Shown here in pieces: positions 9,203 through 19,110 of a DNA stretch of 64,000 bases. Positions within the stretch are counted from its first letter, which is position 1; each line of letters starts with the position of its first letter. The translations under genes were made by a program, and so were the position numbers. The notes below the pieces were generated by a model, which worked only from the letters and a program-made list of their open reading frames with translations, did no database searches and was not told where the DNA came from. The stretch comes from Diadema setosum (taxonomy: Eukaryota > Echinodermata > Echinoidea > Diadematoida > Diadematidae), in the NCBI GenBank assembly GCA_033980235.1, contig CM067064.1, forward strand, positions 27,405,781-27,469,780, in the 5' to 3' direction.

Positions 9203-10579
9203 CTAACTTACTGTTGCCCCAGCAAGCATCCATGATAAGAATTCTTTTCCTAGGTTCTGGGATACTTCCCAAGACACCAACCACCTATTTGAGGTGAGAA
9301 TGGACAGGTCCCGCCTTTCCAACTTGTGATTACATACAGTGCAAATGTTAGGCAAGTCTTTAGTAAGTACAACAGGACAGGATCCAAGTACCTTGTAGTT
9401 AAAGTCTGCAGAAAAATTAGATAATATCCTTGATGGATTAGACTTAACCATCACGTTTTCACCGTACTTAATGTCGCATTTGCATACATAGTAGAGGAAC
9501 AAAAATTTTCCTTTTGTAATAGATCCCATCTCATCAAGAGAGTATCTGTCTTTAGTTCCTGTAGTCCCTCGAATGAATTTGAATTTGCCCGCCTTGTGTT
9601 TATAATTTTGTATGCTTCCACTGTCAATCCAAACAACATTTTGGAGCTCATACATTTCGCTTAAATCACAGTTGTGTGATAAAGCTTGCAATGTTGATGC
9701 TATCGATTCAGTTTCCCTTACAACCCCAAGTAAGGCTCTGGCTGGAGACACGAGTTTGCACTGTTTCTGGATATTGATTGTGGAACATTTGCATCGCTTA
9801 GAAGAATGGGCGTTTATCGAGTCGTGTATGTACTTTTCAAGGCTACATGGAAGGTGAATTATTGGAAGAACGTCTAAGAAGTCAGTTTCTACATGATTGC
9901 AAGTCATGCAGTCTTCTCTACACAAGACCTGAGTAAATGCATCTGACTTGTTTTCCTTATCCATCTTTGCGTAATAAGATTGTAAATTATCTATCATTGC
10001 ACAAGATGCGTCTTTGCGAGATTCATTCGTTGGAGTGGTAAAAATCTTTGAAATCTCTTTTTCAATGTTATGTGCTCCCATTGAACTTGCAAATAAAGGA
10101 GATGTCTCAAGAATTTTGTTGTAGGAAGCAATGGAGCCTGATCTATCTGAATCTTCTTTACTTGACTGACTGTTGTCTTCTATGGTGACATGGTCGTCGT
10201 CTATGACAAAGTGAGATTTTTCATTATTAACAACGGCTGTATAATGTCCCAAATTTGCAAAATTTCTCTGATGTCTTACTATCACAATTAGTTGAAAATT
10301 TGAAATAGATTTCCCCACGTTGATTGATATTACATCTCCAAACCTAACCCTGGTATTCACTTTTAAAATATATCCATTCTCTGTCACGTAACCGACAGAT
10401 CTCTGCAAATGAACCTTTAACACATTGGGTGTGTTAATTGTTTCTCTGACTTCTTGCTCTGTGTTACTTTTACATTTGCTGCATTTCGACAAGATTTTTT
10501 CAGTCTGTAAAGATTGTTCGTCAATAAGGCGCTGAACACTAATGATTTCGTTGTAACCTGTCACACGGGGAATGCTCAA
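9203..10579 (-). CDS. ubiquitin-specific-protease-like (C19) domain protein, N-terminus missing
   Basis: 458 codons are open. Early in the protein are CSKCKS (CxxC, residues 33-36), PNVLKVHLQR (51-60), FQLIVIVRHQ (95-103) and GHYTAVV (111-117), followed by FVIDDDHV (124-131). This is the C-terminal His-box half of a USP fold, in which GHYTA holds the catalytic His; the Cys box would be upstream and is absent. The middle has several Cys pairs (219-230, 263-274, 413-416). The end, LTSNRWLVSWEVSQNLGKEFL, looks like the beginning of a ULP1 domain that continues at 9137-8720. The first codons abut the parvovirus-like element. The real exon probably starts at an acceptor-like GACAG near 10560, so the ATG at 10579 is doubtful. 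It could be a host gene or a transposon-borne deubiquitinase. Confidence 0.55.
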   Translation of the reverse strand: MSIPRVTGYNEIISVQRLIDEQSLQTEKILSKCSKCKSNTEQEVRETINTPNVLKVHLQRSVGYVTENGYILKVNTRVRFGDVISINVGKSISNFQLIVIVRHQRNFANLGHYTAVVNNEKSHFVIDDDHVTIEDNSQSSKEDSDRSGSIASYNKILETSPLFASSMGAHNIEKEISKIFTTPTNESRKDASCAMIDNLQSYYAKMDKENKSDAFTQVLCREDCMTCNHVETDFLDVLPIIHLPCSLEKYIHDSINAHSSKRCKCSTINIQKQCKLVSPARALLGVVRETESIASTLQALSHNCDLSEMYELQNVVWIDSGSIQNYKHKAGKFKFIRGTTGTKDRYSLDEMGSITKGKFLFLYYVCKCDIKYGENVMVKSNPSRILSNFSADFNYKVLGSCPVVLTKDLPNICTVCNHKLERRDLSILTSNRWLVSWEVSQNLGKEFLSWMLAGATVS

Positions 10580-12375
10580 AGATGTGTCGTGCGTCTTTGA
10601 CGTCTTTGAGTTGTTGGACGCTTTCGATGAAGTATGAGATTGCCATTGGATCGTATGGTCTGATTGTCGTTGTGTGTACGTAGTTTGTGAACGCGATCGT
10701 TTTTCCGATTGTGTATCGGATGATCTGTTCGTACTCCTTCTCTTTGTTTGCTGTTTCCTGTTGTGGAATGTGTAGTTTCTTTTTGATCGCTGTTACTACT
10801 TGTGTCATTCCTGTGATTGCTGCGTCCATGCCTGGATTATGTTTCTGATTGTTTCGTTGGTTTCGCGCTGTTGCGGTGTGTAGTCGCTGTTTCGCAGGAC
10901 TGCTTGATGCATCATTTTTTCTTTGTACCTGTTGAGTACGCCGCTCTTGCACATTTGGAAGATGTGCATTCTGTTTGCCATCGCTTCTCTGTCAGGCACT
11001 GTTACGAGTGTGTTCACTACGTTTGTGTTTGCCGTCCAGATGACTGGTGTCGGCGTTATTTCTACGTCGTTTGGCGAGTGTTTTTTCTGGACGTAGACTG
11101 TGTCTCCCCCGCATACTCCCTTGAATGTGTCTACCATGTCACCTGCAATTTGTGTTTCTTCTATGGCAATCATTCGAACGCCGTTGCAGCTCTGGAATGT
11201 GAATCTGTTTCCTGTGTGACTTCCGTCTACTTTTGCGCTTGAAGGTGCGAGTTTTGTGAGCAGTTTGACTATGTACGATTTTCCTGCGTTGCTGTCACCT
11301 GTTAGGTGAATCGTGTTTTTCTTTTTGTCTGCTTGTGTTCGGTCGTACCAGTCGTGCAGTGTCTCTATGAATGCTTTGCCTAGTCCGTTCTGTTCGTCTA
11401 TGAACTCTTTCCAGATCTGTTGTGACTTTTGGAGCGAGTATCGTGTGTCTGTTTCGTGTTCGCCATAGAGCCTGATGTATTTGTTGATGCGCATCTCTAG
11501 TGTGTCTGCTCGCCCTTCGGCTGCGTTGAACGCGTTTGCCATGTCGATGGCGTTTTTGGTCTGCATTCCTAGTGCCACCATGTTGTATAGGTTGTTTGCT
11601 TCCTGTGTGCAACCTTTTTGTGTGAGTGCTTCGATGACCTCTGGTAGGTCGTTTGCTGTTGCGATCTTGTATCCCTCTGTGATGAGGTTCTTGATTGTCT
11701 GCATTTTTGCTGTTGTTGTGTTCGTTGCTGCGATACTGTTCATTTTTTGGACTGTGTTTGACCTGTGCTTGATGACATTGTAATAGTCTACGATGTCTTC
11801 TTCAGATGTGTGGTCGTACAGGTATCTGAACTTGTTGTCTTCGTCGGATGTTGTGACGAATGTTTTCGGTGCGATGTGCATGTATCTGAACATTGCGTCG
11901 AACGATTTGACTGCTTCTTGTTCTTGTTTGATCGTGATTCCGATGTGTTTCTGTTGGATTTTGCGCTGCAGCACGTCGCTGGCGTTTCTCCACGCCCTGT
12001 TGTCTTTTAGGTCTTGACCGTTTCGGAGATTGAGTGGTTTACCCGGATCGTTCGGCCGCCACGTTTTGAGCATGAGAAAGTGAACGTGATAGCTTTCGTA
12101 TGCCTGCTGCTTGCACGGTTCTAGCCTATCTTTTGGACTGTGTATCGCTGTGATGATGTTGAGACAGATCTCAATTTGTTCTTGGTCAGTCAGTGCAGTT
12201 GGTAAGTTCTCTATGCTAAAGACCACACAGTGTCCCTCTAGCTGTCCCATTCCCCTTTTGCGCATGTTAAATCTATTCATGAAGCCAATGTGTTCGCTTT
12301 CGGGAAGCCATGGATGCTCAAGAGATAGTTTCTTGAACATGTCTCCCTGATGTTGAGTGAGCGGTAGTAGGTTTT
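10539..12375 (-). pseudogene. parvovirus-like Rep/NS1 (HUH endonuclease plus SF3 helicase), main exon
   Basis: The frame is open from 12375 (first Met 12340) to 10805, 511 codons from that Met. Motifs: H-V-H in YHVHFL (residues 85-87, metal-binding HUH), YNVIK (187-191, Y-x-x-x-K nickase box), Walker A GDSNAGKS (348-355), Walker B MIAIEE (390-395), motif C TPVIWTANTN (431-440) and the Arg finger in ANRMH (457). This is the set used by parvoviral NS1 to nick and unwind the viral ends in the nucleus. After a stop at 10805 a different frame, open to 10539, continues with plausible protein composition (VVTAIKKKLHIPQQE), so I infer one frameshift near 10805-10870 cutting off the C-terminus. An acceptor AG lies directly upstream (12377-12376). 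Confidence 0.75.
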
Positions 12376-12463
12376 CTGTAATTAGATGAGAATATGATAT
12401 TTGAAATTAGTCTGTTTAGTGTATGAATTATTGAAATTTTATGAGAAAGTGTTGTACACTCAC

Positions 12464-12632
12464 CATTTTCTCCGTTTGGAATGTCTGTGGCTCTCTGTGA
12501 TCCTTGTCTGAGATTTGTTGCGCACTGTTCAGCTGTCACTTCCTCCGTCTGGGCTGTTGCCATCTCTTGTAGGTAGTTCCAGCATCCAGAGTCTGGTAGT
12601 TGTTGTAGATGTGCTTCGGTTCTGTTTTCCAC
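12464..12632 (-). CDS. Rep/NS1 first exon
   Basis: The ATG at 12632 opens a frame that runs to a strong donor (G|GTGAGT, intron from 12463). The matching acceptor (TTACAG, ending 12376) leaves an 88-bp intron, and the phase (one base on the left, two on the right) joins this frame to the Rep frame without a break. The exon is Gln/Glu-rich and has no domain that I recognise. A TATA box sits 107 bases upstream. A second small frame starting at 12712 lies between them and ends in a stop before the donor, so I do not take it as the start of Rep. Confidence 0.55.
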
Positions 12633-12738
12633 ACTAGACTGACGTCTTCAGCTATCTCTGTATCTGTGAATTGCTGTCTGCGAAATGGACGTATGCAGAG
12701 TGGTTGTCCCATTGTGAAGTGCTTCAGGTTTCCTTCTC

Positions 12739-12868
12739 TATTTATACTGTTTTGAAGTGACCTACTTCTTCTTGACCTTTGTATCGTTCAATGTCTCTTG
12801 ACCAATCAGCTGTCTTGATTTGTGTGGCGTGATAGTTGTTTACTTGTTTTTCGTCCAATCAGCTGTCT
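12739..12868 (-). promoter_or_regulatory. promoter of the Rep gene: TATA plus two CCAAT repeats
   Basis: TATAAATA (12739-12746, minus strand) is preceded on its upstream side by two direct repeats CCAATCAGCTGTCT (plus-strand positions 12802-12815 and 12855-12868), each combining a CCAAT box and a CAGCTG E-box, 53 bases apart. The spacing is typical of a Pol II core promoter. Confidence 0.6.
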
Positions 12869-12955
12869 GTATTATGGTACGATGTCTGTGTCTATTTTTA
12901 GTAACTTTTGCGCGTACTCTTGATGTTCTTTGCGCGTATTCAGGTTTCTTTTTTC

Positions 12956-12963
12956 TATTTATA
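12956..12963 (-). promoter_or_regulatory. second TATA box, duplicated core promoter
   Basis: TATAAATA is followed by AGAAAAAAGAAACCTGAA, nearly the same sequence that follows the Rep TATA box at 12746 (AGAGAAGGAAACCTGAAG). The core promoter was therefore duplicated ~215 bases upstream. It may drive a longer Rep transcript or be a relic. Confidence 0.45.
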
Positions 12964-12999
12964 GTAACAGATTGATACTTTTAGTTCCGTTGTTTACTG

Positions 13000-13110
13000 G
13001 TTTTTTCTTTTGTTTTACTTTGTTTTATTTCATTTTGTTTTATTATCTACTTTATTTTACTTTGGTTTCTTTTATTTTATTTTATTTTTATTTTTTATTT
13101 TTTTAAGAGT
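13000..13110 (-). terminator. A-rich stretch with AATAAA polyadenylation signals
   Basis: On the minus strand this is a run of AATAAAAT/AAAATAAAAG repeats containing several AATAAA hexamers, just after the small upstream gene closes and before the Rep promoter. Its position fits a poly(A) signal for the upstream gene, but it is also simple sequence, so single sites cannot be picked. Confidence 0.4.
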
Positions 13111-13258
13111 AACCTTTGAGTTCTTTCTTGTTTGTTTGGTGGCCCTGAAAAGGGCCGTTTGCGGTCAACCGTGGGTTCACTTATGTGACCTTTGATGTAG
13201 TGACCTACATCTTCTTTATCTGCTTCCCCGTCCTCAGCTGTGTTCTGTAGTACCGGGG

Positions 13259-13829
13259 TCACAGCGTGTTGAGTCGTCTCTGGTGTCTTCTCTTCTGTCG
13301 GAGTTTGCGCTCTCTGATGTTTTGCAGGTTCTCTTCTCTCTTCGGTTGTTCTGCTTCTTCGTCTTCGAGTCTCTTCTCTTTGCCGATTCTGTTGAAGATT
13401 CCGCTGTACCATTGTCGTGCTTGCAGACGCTGTTCTTCTGTGGGTAGTACAACGCAGAGGCAGTCGATCATTTTCTTCCACAACCTGTAGTAGCAATTGT
13501 ACATTGCTTTTGCTCTCCACACTTCCAGGTACATCACTGGTGCGTTGCGATAGTGGAAGGTCTTCATGTACGCTTCCCCCCCCCCCCCAGATATCGTACC
13601 AGTAGACCATGTCCTCCCACCATTCTAGTAGGAGACGGTTCATCCACGCTTCGACGTTATCTGAGAGATCGAACGGTTTGCTTCACTGTATGGTTTCTAC
13701 TACCTGGTGTGGTACGTTTATGGCGAATTTCCAGAAGATGGTGAGTACGGAAATGCCATTGTTGGCCCACGCTTCCATTGTTGCGTTATTGCAGAACGTG
13801 CAATGACACACTGGTTGAGAATCTGCCAT
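13259..13829 (-). pseudogene. upstream gene of the parvovirus-like element, function unknown
   Basis: The ATG at 13829, 66 bases after the TATA box, opens MADSQPVCHCTFCNNATMEAW (three Cys early, perhaps metal-binding). An in-frame TGA follows about 50 codons later, then the same frame gives MNRLLLEWWEDMVYWYDIW and reaches a 13-base C run (13576-13588; poly-G in the gene). Past this run the best composition is in the frame ending at 13259: MYLEVWRAKAMYNCYYRLWKK, rich in aromatics, then a highly charged basic tail (RERKLRQKRRHQRR). I do not recognise the family. Position suggests an NS3-like accessory protein; the basic tail suggests nucleic-acid binding or nuclear import. Both are inference. 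Confidence 0.45.
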
Positions 13830-13887
13830 GTTGATGTTTACGCTGCGAGAGAATTGGATTGAATGAGCTCTCTCGGTGTGTAGGGTG

Positions 13888-13947
13888 CTTTTATACTGTT
13901 AGGTAGTCACGTGACCTTGTTGATTTTTAGGGAAGACAACCAATCAG
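13888..13947 (-). promoter_or_regulatory. promoter of the upstream gene: TATA, E-box, CCAAT
   Basis: On the minus strand from upstream to downstream: an inverted CCAAT box (plus strand CCAATCAG, 13940-13947), the palindrome GTCACGTGAC (13906-13915, a USF/MITF-type E-box) and TATAAAAG (13888-13895). Parvoviral early promoters often carry USF sites. The ATG follows at 13829. Confidence 0.6.
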
Positions 13948-13977
13948 CGGCGCTCATCATGTTCCCGCCTGTTTACG

Positions 13978-15640
13978 GCTGAATTGTCCATGCACATGAG
14001 TAGTTGTGATCATGAGCACAGTCTACACAGGCCTGCTGATAGCTAGTGCCCACATTGCTTATTTCAGAGTTTCTATAGGGATGGACATTGAACTTTCCAG
14101 TCTACTTGATCCTCTAGCTGCCCACAGCCTAAACCCACATTTCTCCTAGGCTTTTTTTTTCCTGCTCTTCTACTGAAAATAAATTGATATTACAAATTGC
14201 ATTTATTCTCCTAATATGTTGCTTGCAATAAAAATGAAAGACGTTAGTTTACATTCTTTAGACTTTGACAAATCACAGCTGCATATCTTTATATGTCATC
14301 AGGATGTCAGATTGGAAGGACAGTTAACATGTATAAGGAAAAAAAAGTTAGCCCTTTACAATACAATAGTGTACTTTCAATGCTTCAAAGACTCTAAATG
14401 TAATACAGCATCCTTTTACTACATCTCTATTCTTAGCTGTTTCATCCAATCAATCATAATGTTAAACAGATGGATCCTATTGGGGAGACATTTGCATCCA
14501 CAAGATATCAACTTGGTAGTAGCTTGCTTGGGGTTGCCTTGCTTTAAACACACCCAAATCCTGCAGACCATTTATGGTTGGATATAAAAATACAATTTGT
14601 CTTCCAGTGACGGTTGCCAAGGCAGCCATGACTAAATTGTCCATGAACTCGAGTAGTTGTGATCCTTGGCACAAGTCTGGACATTCCTGCTGATAGCTAG
14701 TGCCCACATTGCCTATTTGTGAATTTCTGTAGTGATGGATGTAGAACTACTTCTGCATCACCATTTCAATGCAGGTTGTAAAATGCAGCTCCTGGGTCAT
14801 ATTTTGTTTTCCCCACCAGGGTGGCGCTAAGTGCATTAAACAAGCAGTTATTGTTACCAGTAACATGTACAGACAACTGAAGCATATGTTTGCCATTCCT
14901 GAATGGTGGGAATATGTTTTATGATATTGTTTCTACATACCTGGTGTTTTCAAAGTCCAGCTCCCTTCAAAATGGGTAGAACGGGACTGTATCACTGAGA
15001 AAGATTTCTTCACGAATAACAGCTCACCGCAGGGTATCAATATTATAGACTGAAGTCTTGAAAGAATGGTTGAAACTGAAATCAGTTTGAGTGCATTTAG
15101 AACATATTAACTCAAGAGTTGTACTGTGCAACAAATTTACTTCAATGTCAGGTTTTCACAAGTAAAATGACACCAACTGCAGAACTACTGCAATTGATTG
15201 AATCTGTGACAGCATTTTTCCAGCACTGTGGGCATGGCCAAATCTTCTTCTTGTACTCCTTGTAAAATAAGAAATAACAGTAAAATTCATGCACATAGTC
15301 CAATCCATTTTGATTAAACTTGTTTGACAAGCCAATGGGACTAAATGACAAAATACTCATTGTGGCTATTAAGTACTGAATCCTACTAATAAATACATTA
15401 AACATGTTATGCATATTCATTTACATTTTTGTCCCTCAGTTGTTTTCTGTTTGACTTTGTAATTCAGACCCCTCGTCTTTAACTCCTGCCACTTTTTATT
15501 TTCTTTTTTTTTTTTGGGCATTGTGCCAGTCTACTTAGTCCTGCAGCTGCTCTCAGTCTCCTCACACATCTCTCCCAGCTTTTTTTTTTTCTGCTCCTCC
15601 ACTGAAAAATAAATTAATAAGACAAATTACATATAGTCTA
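13978..15640 (-). pseudogene. array unit 1: OTU/Myb gene copy
   Basis: It begins inside an OTU C-terminal exon cut by the parvovirus-like element (13978-14100). That exon is fused directly to the Myb-like exon (14100-14190), with all exons between them deleted at a shared CCAGTCTACT. A fuller copy follows: C-terminal OTU exon 14470-14700, OTU Cys exon 14750-14940, linker exon 14945-15060, Cys exon 15130-15360 (DYVHEFYCYFLFYKEYKKK and WPCPQCWKNAV) and Myb-like exon 15430-15620. Minus-strand gene order is the reverse of this list. All exons have frame breaks. Confidence 0.6.
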
Positions 15641-15899
15641 AGAGTATGCTGCAAACAGTCACACCTAGAGGCATATCAAAGTTAACATAGTTAAATAGTT
15701 TGAATAGTTTAAATAGTTTGACAAATCTGAGCTGCATAGGTTGAAATGTCAAAATATCTGATGGAGTAAACAAATTAACATGTATAAAAATAGAAAAGAT
15801 TGCACTTTAAAAAAAACTTTTACTGCTTCAAAAACTACAAATCTAATACAGCATCATTTTACTACATCTCTGTCCTTAACTTTTTTCGTGCATGAATCA

Positions 15900-16775
15900 A
15901 TCATATTGTTAAACAGATGGATCCTATTGGGGGAGACATTCGCTCCACAAGATATCGACTTGGACGTTATCTTGCTTGGGGTTGCCTTGGATTCAACACT
16001 GTGTTGAGCACCTTAACACCCAAATCCTGCAGACCATTCATGGTTGGATATAAGGATATTATTGGTCTACCAGTGATGGTTGCCAAGGCAGCCATAACTA
16101 AATTGTCCATGCACATGAGTAGTTGTGATCATGAGCACAATCTACACAGGCCTGCTGATAGCTAGTGCCCACATTGCCTATTTTTGAATTTCTGTAGTGA
16201 TGGATGTAGAACTACTTCTGCATCACCATTCAATGCAGGTTGTAAAATACAGCTCACTGGTCATGTCTTGTCTTCCCATCAGGGTGGTGCTAAGTGCATT
16301 GAACAGGCAGTTACTGTTACCAGTAACATGTACAGACAACTGAGGCATATGTTTGCCATTCCTGAATGGCAGGAATATATTTTATGATATTGTTTCTACA
16401 TACGTGGTGTTTTCAAAGTCCAGCTCCCTTCAAAATGGGTAGAACGGGACTGTATCACTGAGAAAGATTTCTTCACGAATAACAGCTCACCACAGGGTAT
16501 CAATATTATAGACTGAAGTCTTGAAAGAATGGTTGAAACTGAAATCAGTTTGAGTGCATTTAGAACATATTAACTCAAGAGTTGTACTGTGCAACAAATT
16601 TACTTCAATGTCAGGTTTTCACAAGTAAAATGACACCAACTGCAGAACTACTGCAATTGATTGAATCTGTGACAGCATTTTTCCAGCACTGTGGGCATGG
16701 CCAAATCTTCTTGTTGTACTCCTTGTAAAATAAGAAATAACAGTAAAATTCATGCACATAGTCCAATCCATTTTG
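15900..16775 (-). pseudogene. array unit 2, left part (interrupted by a DNA element)
   Basis: OTU C-terminal exon 15910-16170, OTU Cys exon 16220-16395, linker exon 16400-16520, and the first half of the WPCPQCWKNAV exon to 16775, where a 4751-bp TIR element splits the unit. The intact counterpart at 15148-15330 shows the unsplit sequence and proves the insertion point. Confidence 0.6.
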
Positions 16776-17149
16776 GGCCCGTTTCACGGTTAGGCGCCAC
16801 TTTTCATTTTTTTCAGTTTTCAGTCTACTACACAAAATAAGAGTAGATTCATGAAATGTTTTGATATGCATATGTTAGACCCCCATGGGGTCTACCTCCC
16901 ATAGCATAACGGAAATGCAACTCCAAAGCATTTGCTCACAGTGAGGCAAGATGTGCCCAAATCGGACCAACTGTGTGTCAACCTGGCAAACATCCCTTTT
17001 TTGCAAACTTTGCCATTCTGTATCATATCTAGCTATGAGTTAAGTGAACATATCTATGTTAAGTGTATGAGTAGCCATAATGAATCATATCAGAGTTAAA
17101 AAGTTTGAACTCCTTTTTGTTACATTTTTTCCACCCCAAAATTCTCTTG

Positions 17150-18113
17150 GCGGATGTGACATTGTCCGTTCACATTTAATCATCTGCTTATATGGGTTGT
17201 GTAAGTAAGAAAACAAAGGCAAGTCTCAGGAAAATAATGTAAAAGTAAAGAAGAGCTTTGTATGAGTGACTGTAGAAAGTTTGTTTGTGCTTCAGTTCCA
17301 TCTGATGAAATGACAGGAATTTGATAACAAAATTTAAATGTCCGTTCACATTTTTGTCACATCCACCAAGATTTTATAAATCTATAACTTTTTAATGGTT
17401 TAGATTATTTCTAAAATTTTTGCATAAATCAATGATACACAGTTGGGTGGCTATCCCTCTGAAACAATTTAGGATTTGAAATTCAAATGCTTTTTTTATT
17501 TCACAAAACATGGTGTCCGTTCACACATGTCACATCCACCAGCCTTTCTTGTCAGAAACACATTTTGGTGTGCATCTCAGTAAATACTGGTCCAATTAAC
17601 TTTAATTCTCAACACATTTTAGACTCTTTAGTAACCTTACAAATGCCACTGATTTTGAGATTACTATGAAACTAAAAATTTGAAAAACTTAAAAAATATG
17701 TGAAATGCCCTGGTGGATGTGACATTTTAAGATGTGAACGGACATTTCTGTGAATATCACGTAAAATCTAGGGACAACTTATTTTTTGGGGGACAAAATA
17801 TGTTTAGATTTAAAAAACATGTCTTTCCCAAGATATCTAGATATCAGACACCCACTTTTATACCACATTCACTATAATTTTACATTAGTTCACTTGTTCA
17901 CAGTGAGGATGTAGTATGATTTTGTCACTGTGACTGTGAAAACTGATGTTCTACATATTCTAATCAATTTTACATATAATTAATCTCAAAAAGGCAAAAG
18001 AATATATATGTTATTTAATTACATTGATTAGACCTCTCCTGTATACTGTATTTAATAAGTTTAAAAATGATTGAATATGTGGTGGATGTGACATTTTGGG
18101 GTGTGAACGGACA
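17150..18113. repeat. left block of ~190-bp motif repeats in the DNA element
   Basis: The paired motif TGTCCGTTCACAT ... TGTCACATCCACC appears at 17338-17368 and 17514-17542 forward, at 17711-17745 and 18080-18113 reversed, and at 17150-17178 with its halves in back-to-back order. Spacing is about 176-197 bp, or double that. The rest of each unit is strongly diverged and AT-rich. Confidence 0.7.
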
Positions 18114-18269
18114 CACAGTATATCTCCCCAACGCACAGCATTTTTCAGCATTAGTTCCCAATGCTTCACGCAGCATCAAGACTTGAACACAGTGTGAAGT
18201 GATCCACAACCATTGGAATGGTTAACTTAGATTGAGGGGTGAAAAAAAAAAGTGAAATTGATTATATAT

Positions 18270-19110
18270 CACTTTACTGCAACTGATTGAAAATTGCCCT
18301 TCAACATAAGTAAGCACCGGTTATGCAGTGTTCTAGTAGTAGCCATGACAAAAAATAATGGGCATTCAACTTGGGTCAGATTTAAACCAGCTATCTCCTG
18401 ATGTTTAGTTTCCAATGAAGGTACAGGGAAGGTGATTCACAGAGATAATGGTATGGGTCCATCTCACTGAAGGGGTCCGTTTAACCCCACTTTCCAATGC
18501 ATTTTTAGAAAGAAAGGAATTCTTGCATAGTTATTCAGTGTTTTAGGAGTATAACCAAATGTGTGATGAAAAAATCATGGCCATATGATACTCAAGCTGG
18601 ATTTAAATCGACCATCTCCTGATTACCAGACTGGCGTCATATCCACTAGACTACCAAGCTTCCGCTACAGAGCCCGTGCTAGTTCTACAATGTACATGAA
18701 TGTGATCCTGTGCAGTAGATAAGTGTATTTACTTGGTATTCAAATAAATGAATTCTTACATCAAGTTGTTTTAAGTGGAGCTGACTGACAAATTGCCCCT
18801 TGTCGATGTACAATAAGCACCAATTATTCAGTGTTTATAGTTGTAGTCCAAATAAAAAATCATGGTCTTACAACTCTGGAACCAACAAGCTCCTGATTAT
18901 TAGGCAGGCATTGTAATTCATATCCACTAAACTGCCTCAACCCCAACAGCCAACAAGTGCTCCTTCCAATTCTTTTTAGCAGAGGGTAAGTCAATATTTA
19001 TGCAAATAGATAAACCCTTGTATCAAGTTGTTTTTATTGCAACTGACTGACAAATTGCCCGTTGTTGACAAAAATTAGCTTTATTCAGTATTAGCCATGA
19101 TTTAAAAAAA
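18270..19110 (-). repeat. ~250-bp tandem repeat with tRNA-like segments
   Basis: The phrase ACTGACTGACAAATTGCCC or close variants occur at about 18279, 18780 and 19041. Each unit also has ATTCAGTGTT...AGT and a segment with ATCTCCTGAT followed by a Pol III-like box region. The best-preserved tRNA-like segment is at 18595-18664. The array lies in the middle of the 4751-bp element. Confidence 0.55.
18595..18664 (-). other. tRNA-like segment (SINE-type A and B boxes), not a functional tRNA
   Basis: On the minus strand GGTAGTCTAGTGGATATGAC has the A-box form and GGTCGATTTAAATCC ends as a weakened B-box, ~45 bases apart, the arrangement of tRNA-derived SINE heads. Acceptor-stem pairing is not evident and the B-box is altered, so I do not call a tRNA gene. 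A more decayed copy is at about 18890-18950. Confidence 0.5.

Larger units (their letters stand above)
10540..13977 (-). mobile_element. endogenous parvovirus-like element (non-structural half)
   Basis: Two minus-strand genes, each with its own TATA box, lie between a protease-gene fragment on the left and an array repeat on the right. The larger encodes a Rep/NS1 with an HUH nickase and an SF3 helicase, the smaller an unknown basic protein. The order small gene, then Rep resembles the NS3-NS1 half of insect and echinoderm densoviruses. No capsid gene is recognised on either strand. Frame breaks in both genes mark it as an old copy. The right border is clear because the array repeat resumes within its exon at about 13978; the left border lies near 10540-10580. 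Terminal hairpins were not found. Confidence 0.65.

Noticed and set aside
11295..11612. Arg-rich frame overlapping Rep on the same strand, candidate NS2-like gene
   Set aside because: It lies in the helicase region and not at the NS1 start, has no good start context and its Arg/Gln/His composition follows from the Rep codon usage in the other frame.
12640..12712. Small frame starting at ATG 12712 as the Rep start
   Set aside because: It ends in a stop before the donor and is not in phase with the Rep exon; the ATG at 12632 is.
13000..13195. Hydrophobic Phe/Leu-rich frame suggesting a membrane protein
   Set aside because: Reading of a T-rich simple-sequence tract on the strand opposite the viral-like genes.
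18595..18664. Functional tRNA gene
   Set aside because: B-box altered and no convincing acceptor stem; tandem decayed copies point to a SINE-like repeat.
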